A stretch of 64,000 bases of DNA from Azoarcus sp. Aa7 (lineage in GTDB: Bacteria > Pseudomonadota > Gammaproteobacteria > Burkholderiales > Rhodocyclaceae): NCBI RefSeq assembly GCF_014822185.1, contig NZ_QVLR01000028.1, positions 78,619 to 142,618 on the forward strand, read 5' to 3'. A program made the translations under genes and the position numbers. The notes under the pieces were generated by a model. It was not told the DNA's origin. It saw only the letters and a program-made list of their open reading frames with translations, and searched no databases. This document shows positions 20,147-29,693 of the stretch, in pieces; the first letter of the stretch is position 1, and every line of letters begins with the position of its first letter.

Positions 20147-22012
20147 TCAGTACGAGTCGGCGTGCCCTTCCCACATCTCGGACCTGAAGCGCACGACGCG
20201 ATTGCGGCCATCATCCTTCGCGCGATAGAGGGCCACGTCCGCGAACTTCACGGTCTGCCAGAAGGTTTCGCTGTCTTCGGGGAACATCGCCAGACCGATC
20301 GAGATCGTCTTCTGCAGCACGGCGCCCCCGACCTGGATCTTCAGGTCCCCGACGGTCGCGCGGATGTTCTCGGCGACCCGCAGCGCATTCTCCGCCTCGG
20401 TTTCCTGCAGGACGATGAGGAACTCTTCCCCGCCGAAGCGGATGACCATGTCGGACGCCCGCACCGCGGTCCGCAGCACCGCGGCCAGCGATTTCAACAC
20501 GGCGTCGCCGGCATCGTGGCCGTAGGTGTCGTTCACCATCTTGAAGTAGTCGATGTCCAGCACCAGGATCGCCAGCTCGATTTTGCGCCGGCGCGCCGTG
20601 GCGACCAGGGTGTCGACGTATTCCTCGAGGAAGCGGCGGTTGTTCAGGCCCGTCATCGCATCGCGCAGCGAGGACTCGCGCAGCGTCTCGGTCAGGCGCT
20701 TGGCCTCCAGGACCGGCGCCATCTCGCGCACATAGACGTTCACATACGGCACCTGGGCATGGAAGCGCGCGGCCTCCGATTCGCGCACGACGAGCTGGAC
20801 GATGCTGCCCACTGCGCCGGATTGCATGATCGGCACGCAATAGTGGCGCCGCGGCTCCCCCGTATCGTCGGGCTGCTTGAACGCGTAGCAGATGCCCGGT
20901 TGGGTCAGGCCATCGACGGTGTGGCCGGAGCGCTTGGCACGGCACATGTCGCTGCGCACGAGGATTTGCGGATCGCACCAGTGGCAGGGGCTGCCCTGCA
21001 CGCCGTCCACCATGAAGGGTTCCAGCTGCTTCGGCCCGGAGGTCTCGTAGATGGAGAATTCGCGCACGCCGAACTGGTCGGTCAGCACGCGGCCGAAGCG
21101 GTCGAAGATCTCGGACTTGGTCTCGTCCTCCTCGATCGCCTGCTTGAAGCTGGACGCATCGGCCAGGCCGTTGACCATGTCGATCGCGACCTCTAGCTGG
21201 TTGTCGTCCTGCCGCAGGGTGCGGCCGGTGAGCTGCACCACGCGCTGGCTGATGCGCGCGAGGCCGTCGTCGAGGAAGGTGAGCAGATTGTTGGTCTCGC
21301 TGGCGATCTGGCCGATCTCGTCATCGGTGCGCTTTTCCACGCGCCCCTTGAAGTCGCCCTTCAGCGCCCGCTGCACCGCCCGCTCCACCGCCTGCGCGGT
21401 CGAGCCGACCGGCAGGATCAGACGCCGGGCGAGAACAATGGAGAGCGCCGCGAACACCGCCATCGTGACGCTGATCCAGGTCACGGTCGTGAGCGCCTTC
21501 TCCTTGAGCTCGGTCAGCGACAGCTCCATCGTGACGGCGCCGAGCACCATTCCCTCGCTGACCTTGTGGCACTGCAGGCAGTTCGGGGTGCCGCGCGACG
21601 ACGCGGCGAACGGGATGGTGCCGCGGAATACCGAATCGCCTGCCTCATCGCGGATCTCGTAGCGGGGCTGGCCGTCGGCGAGCACGAGCTTCTCGATCTC
21701 GTCCGCGTTCATTTCGCGGTTCATGCCGGCGCCGAACTGTTCGTTCACGTACGTGGAACGCACGACCCGCGCGGTGCGCAAGCCCTGGACCTCGAGCAGG
21801 CGATTGAGGAACTGTTCGCGCTTGTCGATGACCCCCTGGATCATCGACTCGGTCAGATGTACGCGCACGATTTCCGCGGCCGTTCGCACGTGCGCGGTCG
21901 ACGAGGCGATCGAATAGCTGCGGAAGGCATAAAGGCTGATCAGGATCAGCATCACCAGTGTGCCCACAGCGATGCCGCCGAACAGCAGGGTCATCTTTCG
22001 ATTCAGATTCAT
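20147..22012 (-). CDS. Diguanylate cyclase with periplasmic CxxCH heme-binding sensor domain
   Basis: Topology of the 621 residues: membrane helix at about 8-30, a periplasmic region with CLQCH (Cys145, Cys148, His149) near its end, a second helix at about 176-197, HAMP, a cytoplasmic GAF-like region and a C-terminal GGDEF domain. The motif is the covalent heme c attachment signature and would need cytochrome c maturation. The active site GGEEF (527-531) and inhibitory site RASD (518-521) are intact. The GAF-like region has five Cys (343, 346, 357, 375, 392), possibly a metal or Fe-S site. It is divergent from the peroxidase-like gene. The signal is unknown; redox or a gas ligand is likely. 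Confidence 0.9.
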   Translation of the reverse strand: MNLNRKMTLLFGGIAVGTLVMLILISLYAFRSYSIASSTAHVRTAAEIVRVHLTESMIQGVIDKREQFLNRLLEVQGLRTARVVRSTYVNEQFGAGMNREMNADEIEKLVLADGQPRYEIRDEAGDSVFRGTIPFAASSRGTPNCLQCHKVSEGMVLGAVTMELSLTELKEKALTTVTWISVTMAVFAALSIVLARRLILPVGSTAQAVERAVQRALKGDFKGRVEKRTDDEIGQIASETNNLLTFLDDGLARISQRVVQLTGRTLRQDDNQLEVAIDMVNGLADASSFKQAIEEDETKSEIFDRFGRVLTDQFGVREFSIYETSGPKQLEPFMVDGVQGSPCHWCDPQILVRSDMCRAKRSGHTVDGLTQPGICYAFKQPDDTGEPRRHYCVPIMQSGAVGSIVQLVVRESEAARFHAQVPYVNVYVREMAPVLEAKRLTETLRESSLRDAMTGLNNRRFLEEYVDTLVATARRRKIELAILVLDIDYFKMVNDTYGHDAGDAVLKSLAAVLRTAVRASDMVIRFGGEEFLIVLQETEAENALRVAENIRATVGDLKIQVGGAVLQKTISIGLAMFPEDSETFWQTVKFADVALYRAKDDGRNRVVRFRSEMWEGHADSY

Positions 22013-22206
22013 TCGGACTCCGGGGGTGCGCGCCTCCCCCGCTTGATTGTTTCGCCGGGGTGCAATTATGCCCTGAAAAGCTTTGTAACACCCGCCAACG
22101 GGGGACGTTCACATTTGCTCCTGGCATCGCCGGTGCGCGCTCGCGACGAACTCGAACCGGGCTTCGGGGTCTCACGCACACCCCAGCCCCCGACAGCGAG
22201 AAAACC

Positions 22207-22755
22207 ATGATCCGCGCACTCTCCGCAGCGGCGTGCGCCGCCCTGCTCCTTCCCCTCGGCGCGTCGGCGGCCGGCCCGGCCGACGGCCTCGCCTACCTGG
22301 ACCACACCCTGCGCCGACTGCACTCCGAAGAGGTCGTCAATCTGCGCCAGCGCTACGGCGGCAAGCCGCTGCTGATCGTCAACACCGCCAGCCACTGCGG
22401 CTACACCGGACAGTTCAAGGCGCTCGAAGCGCTGCACCGGCAGTACAAGGAGCGCGGCCTCAAGGTCGTCGGATTCGCGTCGAACGATTTCCGCCAGGAA
22501 GCCGCGAACGAGGCGGAGGCCGCACAGGTATGCTTCGTGAATTACGGGGTGAGCTTCGACATGTTCGCGCCGATCGGCGTCAGCGGAGACGGCGCCCACG
22601 CGGTGTTCCGCGAACTCGCGCGGCAGTCGGGCGCGCCGCGCTGGAATTTCCACAAGTACGTGGTGGATCGCAACGGCAAGGTGATCGCGTCGTTCCCGAG
22701 CCGGGTCGAGCCGGATTCCCGGGAAGTGCGCGAGGCGATCGAACGCGCGCTGTAG
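22207..22755 (+). CDS. Exported glutathione-peroxidase-like protein
   Basis: A 182-residue thioredoxin-fold protein with a signal peptide (residues 1-22, ending ASA). The peroxidatic Cys64 lies in NTASHCGYTGQF, and the WNFHKY block carries the Trp-Asn pair. The usual catalytic Gln in the next conserved loop (NQF) is Asp94 (SNDF), so activity may differ from standard glutathione peroxidases. Bacterial members generally use thioredoxin-like reductants. The location would be periplasmic. It is divergent from the CxxCH diguanylate cyclase across a 194-base gap with no clear promoter. Confidence 0.82.
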   Translation: MIRALSAAACAALLLPLGASAAGPADGLAYLDHTLRRLHSEEVVNLRQRYGGKPLLIVNTASHCGYTGQFKALEALHRQYKERGLKVVGFASNDFRQEAANEAEAAQVCFVNYGVSFDMFAPIGVSGDGAHAVFRELARQSGAPRWNFHKYVVDRNGKVIASFPSRVEPDSREVREAIERAL

Positions 22756-22866
22756 GAAGCCACGGCCACGGTGCCCTGCCCCGCGGTCGATGACCGGGAC
22801 GGGCAATCGTGACATCATCCCGCTCGCCGCGGGAACCGCCCGCACGCGACACCGCCGAGGCCGCCC

Positions 22867-23565
22867 ATGTCACCTTCCGCCGCACAGCTCGCCACCCTCG
22901 TCGCCGCGTGGACGCTGTACGGACTGATCCATTCGTTGCTGGCCTCGTTCGCGGCGAAGGGATTCGTCGCACGGCACTGGCCTGCCGCGGCGCGCGGCTA
23001 CCGGCTGGCCTTCAACGCCATCGCGGCCCTGCTGCTCGTGCCGCCCGCGTGGCTCACCTTCGCGCTGCGCGGCCCGCTCCTGTGGGAATGGGCCGGCATC
23101 GGGGCGTGGGTCGCGAACGCCCTCGCGCTCGGGGCGCTGGCGGGTTTCGCGTGGACGACGCGCCATTACGACATGGGAAGCTTTTCGGGCTTGGCGCAGT
23201 GGCGCGCGGGTACCAATCCGCCGCAGCATGAAGAAGGACGCCTGCAGCTGTCGCCCCTGCACCGCATCGTGCGCCACCCGTGGTACTTCCTGGGCCTGCT
23301 GATCCTGTGGACGCGCGACATGGATGCGGCGCGGCTGACGTCCTCGCTATGCGTCACCGCCTACCTATGGATCGGCTCCCTGCTCGAGGAGCGCAAGCTC
23401 CTCGCCCTGCACGGCACGCCCTATGCCCGCTACCGCGCCGCCGTCGCCGGGCTGGTGCCCCTGCCGGGCCGGTTCCTCACGCGCGAACAGGCCGATGCGC
23501 TCCTCGCGGGAGGCGATTCCCTTGCCCGCAACAAGGCTTTCCGTAATGGGGGCAGGGGAGTATAG
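22867..23565 (+). CDS. Integral membrane methyltransferase-like protein (ICMT/NnrU type)
   Basis: A 232-residue protein with about five hydrophobic helices. The C-terminal half holds the pattern of isoprenylcysteine-methyltransferase/PEMT-like proteins: HRIVRHPWYFLGLL followed by LLEERKLLALHGTPYARYRA, the S-adenosylmethionine-binding region of that fold. Some relatives are annotated NnrU. The substrate is unknown. It lies 111 bases after the peroxidase-like gene and 113 bases before a large c-di-GMP enzyme, all in one direction. Confidence 0.75.
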   Translation: MSPSAAQLATLVAAWTLYGLIHSLLASFAAKGFVARHWPAAARGYRLAFNAIAALLLVPPAWLTFALRGPLLWEWAGIGAWVANALALGALAGFAWTTRHYDMGSFSGLAQWRAGTNPPQHEEGRLQLSPLHRIVRHPWYFLGLLILWTRDMDAARLTSSLCVTAYLWIGSLLEERKLLALHGTPYARYRAAVAGLVPLPGRFLTREQADALLAGGDSLARNKAFRNGGRGV

Positions 23566-23678
23566 TCCGCGGAAATTTCCTTTTTGTTACGCGTTCTTAC
23601 ACTTCCCCTCGGGCGTCAGACCGGTCCCCGGCGGTGGCCGCGTGCGGCGCCTGCGCGAGACCGGGATCGCCCCACGCA

Positions 23679-26249
23679 ATGACTCCGATCAAGACCATCC
23701 GCGGACTCCTGCTGACTGCTGCCGTCGTCTTCTCGACGGCGCTCGCGGTCGCCACCCAGTACGTGGTCTCCAATCTCCACGAGCGCTCGATCCGCGAGGA
23801 GGCGATGCGCGACGCGAACACCTTTGCGGAAATGACTTTCCAGTCGATGTTCCAGCTGATGCGTACCGGCTGGACCCGCACGCAGCTCGAGGAATTCATC
23901 CGCGCGATCGAACGTTCGGTGGACAAGACCAAGCACCAGATCGCGATCTACCGGGCGCCGCGCGTCACCGAACTGTTCGGCGAGATCAAGCAGCGCGAGA
24001 TGGATGCCGCGATCCTCGAGGTGATTGCGACCGGCGAGAGCCGCCGCATGGATCAGGGCCCGGAAGTGCGCTTCATCAACGCCCTGCGCGCCGAGGCCGA
24101 ATGCCGGCAATGCCACACGAACGCGAAGCCCGGCGAAGTGCTGGGCGTCATCGACGTGCGCCAGGACATCCGGCCGCTCCTCGAGGCCGGCAACCGCCAG
24201 TTCATGTTCGCCTTCGCGCCGGTGGTGCCGGTGGCGATCGTGGCGACGCTGCTGATGGTGGTGTATATCCGCCGCCGGCTGGACAAGGCGATAGCGGGCT
24301 TTGCGACGAACATACGCTCGATCAGCCGGCTTTCCGACCTGAAACAACTCGAAAACGCTTCGCTCGACTTCGGCTTCAGCGAATTCAGCCCGGTCGTGAC
24401 CGAGGTCAGGCAGCTCACCGAGCGCGTCCGCAGCGTGGCCGTCGACAAGGACATGCTCGAGTTCGAGATCCGTCTGCTGGAGAAATTCATCCTCACGTCC
24501 GACGTCGTCAAGGACTGGCGCGAGTATGTGAATCGCCTGCTCATCGACATCGACGGCGTGATGCCGGCCTACGCGCTGTTCTCGATCTTCAAGACCGGCG
24601 AGGACATCTTCGACCTCGAGGTGTTCTGGCGCTACGCGCCCTCGGCGGAGAGCCGGCAGCTGTTCGAGGAGACCGTGCGCGAATCGCTGCGCCGCAACCC
24701 GTACTTCGCCGACGGCTACGCCGTGAGCATCGAGCACAACATCGCCGACAACTCGCGCAACGCGCCGGAGCTGGTGCGCTGCGACATCGAGGTGCAGACG
24801 AAATCCCTGCTGGTCGAGGCGCCCAAGATCGGCGGCATCGTCGGCATCGGCATGCAGGCCCAGGCCGGCACCGACGCGACGCGCTGGCTGGTGGTCGAGA
24901 GCATCCTGTCGACGCTGCTGAACGTGGTCGGCTCGGTGAAGGCGATCGACAAGTACACGAAGGACCTCGAGTACTACGCGACGCGCGACCCGCTGACCAA
25001 CCTCTACAACCAGCGCGTGTTCTGGGAACTGCTCGACAGCGAGGCCACGCGCTCGGGTCGTCACGGCTACAAGTTCGGGCTGCTGATGATCGACGCCGAC
25101 AACTTCAAGTCGGTGAACGACACCTACGGCCACGGCTTCGGCGACGTGTTCCTGCAGGAGGTCGCGACGACCATCCGTCGCGCGATCCGCGAGGATGACC
25201 TGCTCGCGCGCTACGGCGGCGACGAGTTCGTCGCGATCCTGCCCGAGACCGACCTCGCCGGCACCATCGAGGTCGCCCAGCGCATCATCGACGCCGTGAC
25301 CTCGCTGGCGATCGAGACGCCCGACGGTGCACACGTAAGCGGCTCGCTATCGGTCGGCATGGCGACCTATCCCGACCACGCCATCGAGACCAAGGACCTG
25401 TTCCTGTTCGCCGACAGCATGATGTATCGCGCCAAGGCCGACGGCAAAGGCCGGGTGGCGATCCCCACCGAGCAGGACGTCGTCGAGGTGTTCCGCTCGC
25501 TGTCCGAGAAGAGCATGCTGATCCTCGCGGCGGTCGAGGCGCGCGGGGTGATCCCCTACTACCAGCCGATCATCGACCCGAAGACGGGCAAGGTCGAGGC
25601 GCTGGAAGTGCTGGCGCGCATCCGCCTCGACGACGGCTCGATCCTCGTTGCCGACGCCTTCGTCGCGATCGCCGAGAAGATGGGCCTGATGCACAAGCTC
25701 GACTACATCCTGATGGAGCGCGCGCTCGAGGCCGCAACCGCGGCCGATTACCAGGGCCTGCTGTTCCTCAACATGTCGCCACGTGCGCTGGTACTGAACG
25801 ATTTCGTGCAGGAGACGCGGCGCATCGCCGCCGAATCGGGCTTCGACCCCTCGCGCATCGTGTTCGAGATCACCGAGCGCGAGACGATCAAGAACATGGC
25901 GCTGCTCGAGCGCTTCATCAACACCTTGCGGGGCGAAGGCTTCCGTCTCGCGATCGACGACTTCGGCTCGGGCTTCTCGTCCTTCCACTACGTGAAGCGC
26001 TTCCCGATCGACTTCCTGAAGATCGAAGGCGACTTCATCCTCGGTATGAAGCACAACGACAAGGATCGCGCGCTGGTGCGCAGCATCGTCGCGCTCGCGC
26101 GCGAGCTGGGCATCCGCACCGTGGCCGAGTATGTCGAAGACGCGGAAGTGCTCGACAAAGTCGTCGCCCAGTCGATCGATCTCGCGCAGGGCTATCACAT
26201 CCAGCGCCCGACGCCATCCATCGAACAGGCCATTGGCATCGGCACCTGA
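23679..26249 (+). CDS. GGDEF-EAL c-di-GMP enzyme with periplasmic CxxCH heme-binding domain
   Basis: The 856 residues run: membrane helix (about 8-30), periplasmic region ending in CRQCH (Cys142, Cys145, His146), second helix (about 175-197), a long cytoplasmic region, GGDEF (513-517) with intact inhibitory site RxxD (504-507), then an EAL phosphodiesterase domain. The EAL signature reads EVL (643-645), keeping the metal-binding Glu. Other catalytic elements are FLNMS, FEITE, Asp760-Asp761 and VAE. KIE replaces the usual KID at 781-783. It probably both makes and degrades c-di-GMP, or one half regulates the other. Start at 23679 chosen; 15 residues upstream look non-coding. Confidence 0.9.
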   Translation: MTPIKTIRGLLLTAAVVFSTALAVATQYVVSNLHERSIREEAMRDANTFAEMTFQSMFQLMRTGWTRTQLEEFIRAIERSVDKTKHQIAIYRAPRVTELFGEIKQREMDAAILEVIATGESRRMDQGPEVRFINALRAEAECRQCHTNAKPGEVLGVIDVRQDIRPLLEAGNRQFMFAFAPVVPVAIVATLLMVVYIRRRLDKAIAGFATNIRSISRLSDLKQLENASLDFGFSEFSPVVTEVRQLTERVRSVAVDKDMLEFEIRLLEKFILTSDVVKDWREYVNRLLIDIDGVMPAYALFSIFKTGEDIFDLEVFWRYAPSAESRQLFEETVRESLRRNPYFADGYAVSIEHNIADNSRNAPELVRCDIEVQTKSLLVEAPKIGGIVGIGMQAQAGTDATRWLVVESILSTLLNVVGSVKAIDKYTKDLEYYATRDPLTNLYNQRVFWELLDSEATRSGRHGYKFGLLMIDADNFKSVNDTYGHGFGDVFLQEVATTIRRAIREDDLLARYGGDEFVAILPETDLAGTIEVAQRIIDAVTSLAIETPDGAHVSGSLSVGMATYPDHAIETKDLFLFADSMMYRAKADGKGRVAIPTEQDVVEVFRSLSEKSMLILAAVEARGVIPYYQPIIDPKTGKVEALEVLARIRLDDGSILVADAFVAIAEKMGLMHKLDYILMERALEAATAADYQGLLFLNMSPRALVLNDFVQETRRIAAESGFDPSRIVFEITERETIKNMALLERFINTLRGEGFRLAIDDFGSGFSSFHYVKRFPIDFLKIEGDFILGMKHNDKDRALVRSIVALARELGIRTVAEYVEDAEVLDKVVAQSIDLAQGYHIQRPTPSIEQAIGIGT

Positions 26250-26347
26250 GCCCTGCGCATTTACAATTCGTTATGCTTCCCGGAACCCCTAGCGGGCGGA
26301 CACGCTCAAAATAGGGCAGTTCGCTCTTTTCAACCCAGGAGGCAATA

Positions 26348-27040
26348 ATGAAAAAAACATTGATCGTCACGGCCCTGTCGATCCTGACGGTCGCAGGGTG
26401 TGCGCAGAATCCGTTCTACGGCGAACATGCTCAGACCACCCGCGGAGCGGCCATCGGCGCCGGCGCCGGCGCGATCCTCGGCAACGTCGTCGCCGGTTCG
26501 GGCAACCGCACGACGGGCGGCCTGGTGGGCGCCGCGATCGGCGCGACCGTCGGCGGTCTGGTCGGCCGCCAGATGGACAAGCAGGAAGCCGAGTTGCGCC
26601 AGCAGATGGCCGGCACCGGCGTGCAGGTGCAGCGCCAGGGCGACACGATCCGCCTGCAGGCGCCCGAGAACATCACCTTCGACACCGGCCGCGCCGATGT
26701 GAAGCCGCAGTTCCAGCCGGTGCTGTCGCGCCTGTCGCAGAGCATCCAGCAATACCCCGACACCATCGTGCAGATCGAGGGCCACACCGACTCGACCGGC
26801 GCGGCGAGCATGAACCAGACGCTGTCCGAGAACCGCGCCGATTCCGTGCGCACCTACATGGCCCAGCGCGGCGTGGAGTCGAACCGGCTGATCGCCGTCG
26901 GCTACGGCGCATCGCGACCGGTCGCCGACAACGGCACGCCGCAGGGACGCGCCCAGAACCGCCGCGTCGAAGTGCTGATCGTGCCCGCACAGGCCCAACA
27001 GCCCGGCGCAATGCAGCCGGCCCCCGGCCCCCGCTACTGA
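26348..27040 (+). CDS. OmpA-family lipoprotein with glycine-zipper domain
   Basis: The lipobox TVAGC (Cys18) follows a short signal sequence, so the protein is lipid-anchored, most likely to the outer membrane. A Gly/Ala-rich zipper (about 32-75, with GAAIGAGAGAILG and GGLVGAAIGA) is followed by an OmpA-type peptidoglycan-binding domain: ITFDTGRADV, IEGHTDSTG, LSENRADSVRTYM and GRAQNRRVEV. The arrangement resembles E. coli YiaD. A perfect AGGAGG precedes the ATG. It probably ties the envelope to the wall. Confidence 0.9.
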   Translation: MKKTLIVTALSILTVAGCAQNPFYGEHAQTTRGAAIGAGAGAILGNVVAGSGNRTTGGLVGAAIGATVGGLVGRQMDKQEAELRQQMAGTGVQVQRQGDTIRLQAPENITFDTGRADVKPQFQPVLSRLSQSIQQYPDTIVQIEGHTDSTGAASMNQTLSENRADSVRTYMAQRGVESNRLIAVGYGASRPVADNGTPQGRAQNRRVEVLIVPAQAQQPGAMQPAPGPRY

Positions 27041-27057
27041 TCGCAGCGGCCTCCTGC

Positions 27058-27106
27058 AGCCCCGCCCTGCCCGCGGCAGCCATGCCCGGGCGCGGCGGGG
27101 CTTTCG
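27058..27106 (+). terminator. Possible terminator after the OmpA-like gene
   Basis: AGCCCCGCC (27058-27066) pairs with GGCGGGGCT (27094-27102) and is followed by TTCGTT. The loop is long but has its own GC pairing. The T-run is weak, so this is only a moderate candidate. Confidence 0.5.
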
Positions 27107-27156
27107 TTATCGCCCCGCGGTCGCTAACCTAGCGCGTCCAACCCCATTGCCGCGCC

Positions 27157-28446
27157 ATGCCCCTGTTCGACGAATATCCGCTCCGCCACAAACTGAACGA
27201 CGAAGTCCACGCGCGGCCCCCGGTCACGCTGGAAACGCCGGAGTTCGTCACCTACCTCGCCTTCCTGCACGTCGACGGCAGCGCCGAACGCGAAGCCGAT
27301 CACCTGCGCCTGCTCGCCGAACAGTTCGAACTGCCGCCGCCTGACACCTCCTCCGGGCACGTCTTCCTCGATGCCGGCGGCTTCCGCCTGAAGTGGGAAC
27401 GCCACAACGAATTCACCAGCTACACCTTCGTGCGCCGCATCGACTTCAGCGGCACGAGCGACGACAACCCGCTGCTCGACGTGCCGGCCGCGTGGCGGCG
27501 CGAGATCCCCGGCCAGTTGCTGGTCGCCACGCACATCGAGCTGCGCGGCGTCGATGAGGTCGCCCCTGAGACGGTGCTCGCACAGCTGACGCCGACGGGC
27601 ACGACCTCGGTCGCATCGCAAATCGCCGACGGCGCGGGCTGGGTGTTCACGGACTTCCAGATCGCCGACGGCTTCTCGCGCTTCCTCGTCCTCGACGCCT
27701 CGCTGACCCCGCGCCAGGCGGGGCGCACGGTGCAGCGCCTGCTCGAGATCGAGACCTACCGCGTGATGGCCCTGCTCGCCTTCCCGGTCGCGAAGGAGGT
27801 CAGCCGGCTGCTCGCCCTCGCGGAGGACGAGCTGGCCGACCTGATGGACGCGATGAGCGCGGCGACCTCGCCCGAGGACGAACGCCAGGTGCTCGGCCGC
27901 CTGACGCGGCTCGCGGCGCACGTCGAACGTTCGGTCGCCCGCACGACCTACCGCTTCGGCGCCGCGGCCGCCTATTACCGGCTGGTGCGCCAGCGCATCG
28001 ACGACCTGCGCGAGGTGCGCGTCAAGGGTTACCCGCCGGTACGCGAATTCATGGAGCGGCGCCTGACGCCGGCGATCGACACCTGTGCGACAGTCGCGCG
28101 GCGGCAGGAGGACCTGTCGAGCCGCATCGTGCGCAACTCGCAGCTGCTGCGCACGCGCGTGGAGATCGAGCTCGAACGCCAGAATCAGGAGCTGCTCGGC
28201 CAGATGAACCGCCGCGCGAAACTGCAGCTGCGCCTGCAGGAAACGGTGGAAGGCCTGTCGGTGGTCGCGATCACGTATTACGCCTCGCAGCTCGTGCAAT
28301 ACCTCGCCAAGGGCGCGAAGGACTACATCCATCCGGCCACACCCGAGGTCGTCACGGCGGTGTCGATCCCGCTGATCGCCGGCCTGGTCGCCTTGGGGCT
28401 GCGCCGCATGCACCGCCAGCTCGCTGCAGAGGAAGGCGGTCATTGA
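27157..28446 (+). CDS. DUF3422 family membrane protein
   Basis: A 429-residue member of the DUF3422 family, of unknown function. The N-terminus has the family's [10 protein letters not shown] segment near residue 14. A helical, probably coiled-coil region (about 190-350, with [18 protein letters not shown]) follows, then two hydrophobic helices near the C-terminus ([16 protein letters not shown] and [14 protein letters not shown]). It is likely anchored in the inner membrane with the bulk in the cytoplasm. The ribosome-binding sequence is poor. The stop codon lies in a 12-base tandem repeat. Confidence 0.85.
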   Translation: MPLFDEYPLRHKLNDEVHARPPVTLETPEFVTYLAFLHVDGSAEREADHLRLLAEQFELPPPDTSSGHVFLDAGGFRLKWERHNEFTSYTFVRRIDFSGTSDDNPLLDVPAAWRREIPGQLLVATHIELRGVDEVAPETVLAQLTPTGTTSVASQIADGAGWVFTDFQIADGFSRFLVLDASLTPRQAGRTVQRLLEIETYRVMALLAFPVAKEVSRLLALAEDELADLMDAMSAATSPEDERQVLGRLTRLAAHVERSVARTTYRFGAAAAYYRLVRQRIDDLREVRVKGYPPVREFMERRLTPAIDTCATVARRQEDLSSRIVRNSQLLRTRVEIELERQNQELLGQMNRRAKLQLRLQETVEGLSVVAITYYASQLVQYLAKGAKDYIHPATPEVVTAVSIPLIAGLVALGLRRMHRQLAAEEGGH

Positions 28447-28472
28447 GGTGGCCATTGAGGTGGCCATTGAGG
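28441..28472. repeat. Twelve-base tandem repeat at the end of the DUF3422 gene
   Basis: Two perfect copies of CATTGAGGTGGC and eight bases of a third. The first copy supplies the last His codon and the TGA stop. The repeat lies between the stop and the purC -10 box. Confidence 0.85.
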
Positions 28473-28495
28473 GGTAGCCGGCACCCAAGCTGTCC

Positions 28496-28501
28496 TATAA
28501 T
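28496..28501 (+). promoter_or_regulatory. Consensus -10 box upstream of purC
   Basis: TATAAT lies 28 bases before the purC GTG start, leaving a short leader. A recognisable -35 hexamer is missing at 16-18 bases; TTGAGG from the tandem repeat is 23 bases away, too far for a normal sigma-70 promoter. No purine-repressor palindrome was seen. Confidence 0.4.
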
Positions 28502-28529
28502 TGCGCTTTGCCCTGAAAGAGTTTCCATC

Positions 28530-29465
28530 GTGGCCACTCCCCTGTTCGAATCCTCCATCAAGAGCCTGCAGCTGCTCGGGCGCGGCAAGGTGCGCGACAT
28601 CTACGCCGTCGATGCCGACAAGCTGCTGATCGTCACCAGCGACCGGCTCTCCGCCTTCGACGTGATCCTGCCGGACCCGATTCCGGACAAGGGCCGCGTG
28701 CTGACCGCGATGGCGAATTTCTGGTTCTCGCGCCTGGGCCACATCGTGCCTAACCAGCTCACGGGCATCGATCCGGAATCGGTGGTGGCCGCCGACGAGC
28801 GCGAGCAGGTGCGCGGCCGCGCGCTGGTGGTGAAGCGCCTGAAGCCGCTGCCGATCGAGGCCGTGGTGCGCGGCTACGTGATCGGCTCGGGCTGGAAGGA
28901 CTACCAGGACACCGGCACGATCTGCGGCATCAAGCTGCCGGCGGGCCTCCAGCAGGCGGCGAAGCTGCCCGCACCGATCTTCACTCCGGCCTCCAAGGCC
29001 GAGGTCGGCGACCACGACGAGAACATCTCCTTCGCCGAAGCGCAGACACGCTGCGCCGCCGCGCTGGTCAACGAGCTCGCGGGCACCGGCAGGAACGGCG
29101 CCCAGCTCGCCGCGCAGGCGCGCGACGCGGCGATCGCGCTGTACGCCGAAGCGGCCAACTACGCGGCGGGACGCGGCATCATCATCGCCGACACGAAGTT
29201 CGAGTTCGGCGTCGACGCGGCCGGCACGCTGCACCTCATCGACGAGGCCCTGACGCCCGACTCCTCGCGCTTCTGGCCGGCCGACAGCTATCGCGAAGGC
29301 ATCAGCCCGCCGAGCTACGACAAGCAGTACGTGCGCGACTACCTCGAGACGCTGACCTGGAACAAGAAGGCGCCGGGACCGTCGCTGCCGGCGGAAGTGA
29401 TCGCGCGCACCGCGGCGAAGTACCGCGAAGCCTACGAGCGCCTGACGGGCCAGACGCTGGCCTGA
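28530..29465 (+). CDS. purC: Phosphoribosylaminoimidazole-succinocarboxamide synthase (SAICAR synthetase)
   Basis: This enzyme joins aspartate to CAIR with ATP in purine synthesis. The 311 residues show the family's [12 protein letters not shown] near the N-terminus, [36 protein letters not shown] and the [14 protein letters not shown] block. The start is a GTG at 28530 with AAAGAG upstream; the frame is open further but matches nothing before this point. It is monocistronic by position, ending in a terminator. purH and purD are in the same window but 20 kb away. Confidence 0.96.
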   Translation: MATPLFESSIKSLQLLGRGKVRDIYAVDADKLLIVTSDRLSAFDVILPDPIPDKGRVLTAMANFWFSRLGHIVPNQLTGIDPESVVAADEREQVRGRALVVKRLKPLPIEAVVRGYVIGSGWKDYQDTGTICGIKLPAGLQQAAKLPAPIFTPASKAEVGDHDENISFAEAQTRCAAALVNELAGTGRNGAQLAAQARDAAIALYAEAANYAAGRGIIIADTKFEFGVDAAGTLHLIDEALTPDSSRFWPADSYREGISPPSYDKQYVRDYLETLTWNKKAPGPSLPAEVIARTAAKYREAYERLTGQTLA

Positions 29466-29484
29466 GCACGTAGCGCCCCCTCCG

Positions 29485-29528
29485 AGGCCCGCCCTTCCCG
29501 GCACACTGCCGGGGATGGCGGGCCTTTC
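29485..29528 (+). terminator. Nested hairpin terminator after purC
   Basis: GGCCCGCC (29486-29493) pairs with GGCGGGCC (29517-29524), with an inner CCCGGCA/TGCCGGG stem and a following TTT. It lies 20 bases after the purC stop. Confidence 0.7.
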
Positions 29529-29693
29529 CACGTCCCTCGCCCGCCGGTTACGGGAACGAAGTCGCAGGCTTGCCGCGAAGTGGGTGAACTTGCCCGACCC
29601 CGGCCGCTCTAACACTCCACCCGGGGGCTATTCCCATCGCGGCCACGCCGGACGGAGCCGCCCCCTGGTACTTCCAACCCCAAGGAGGCTGCC

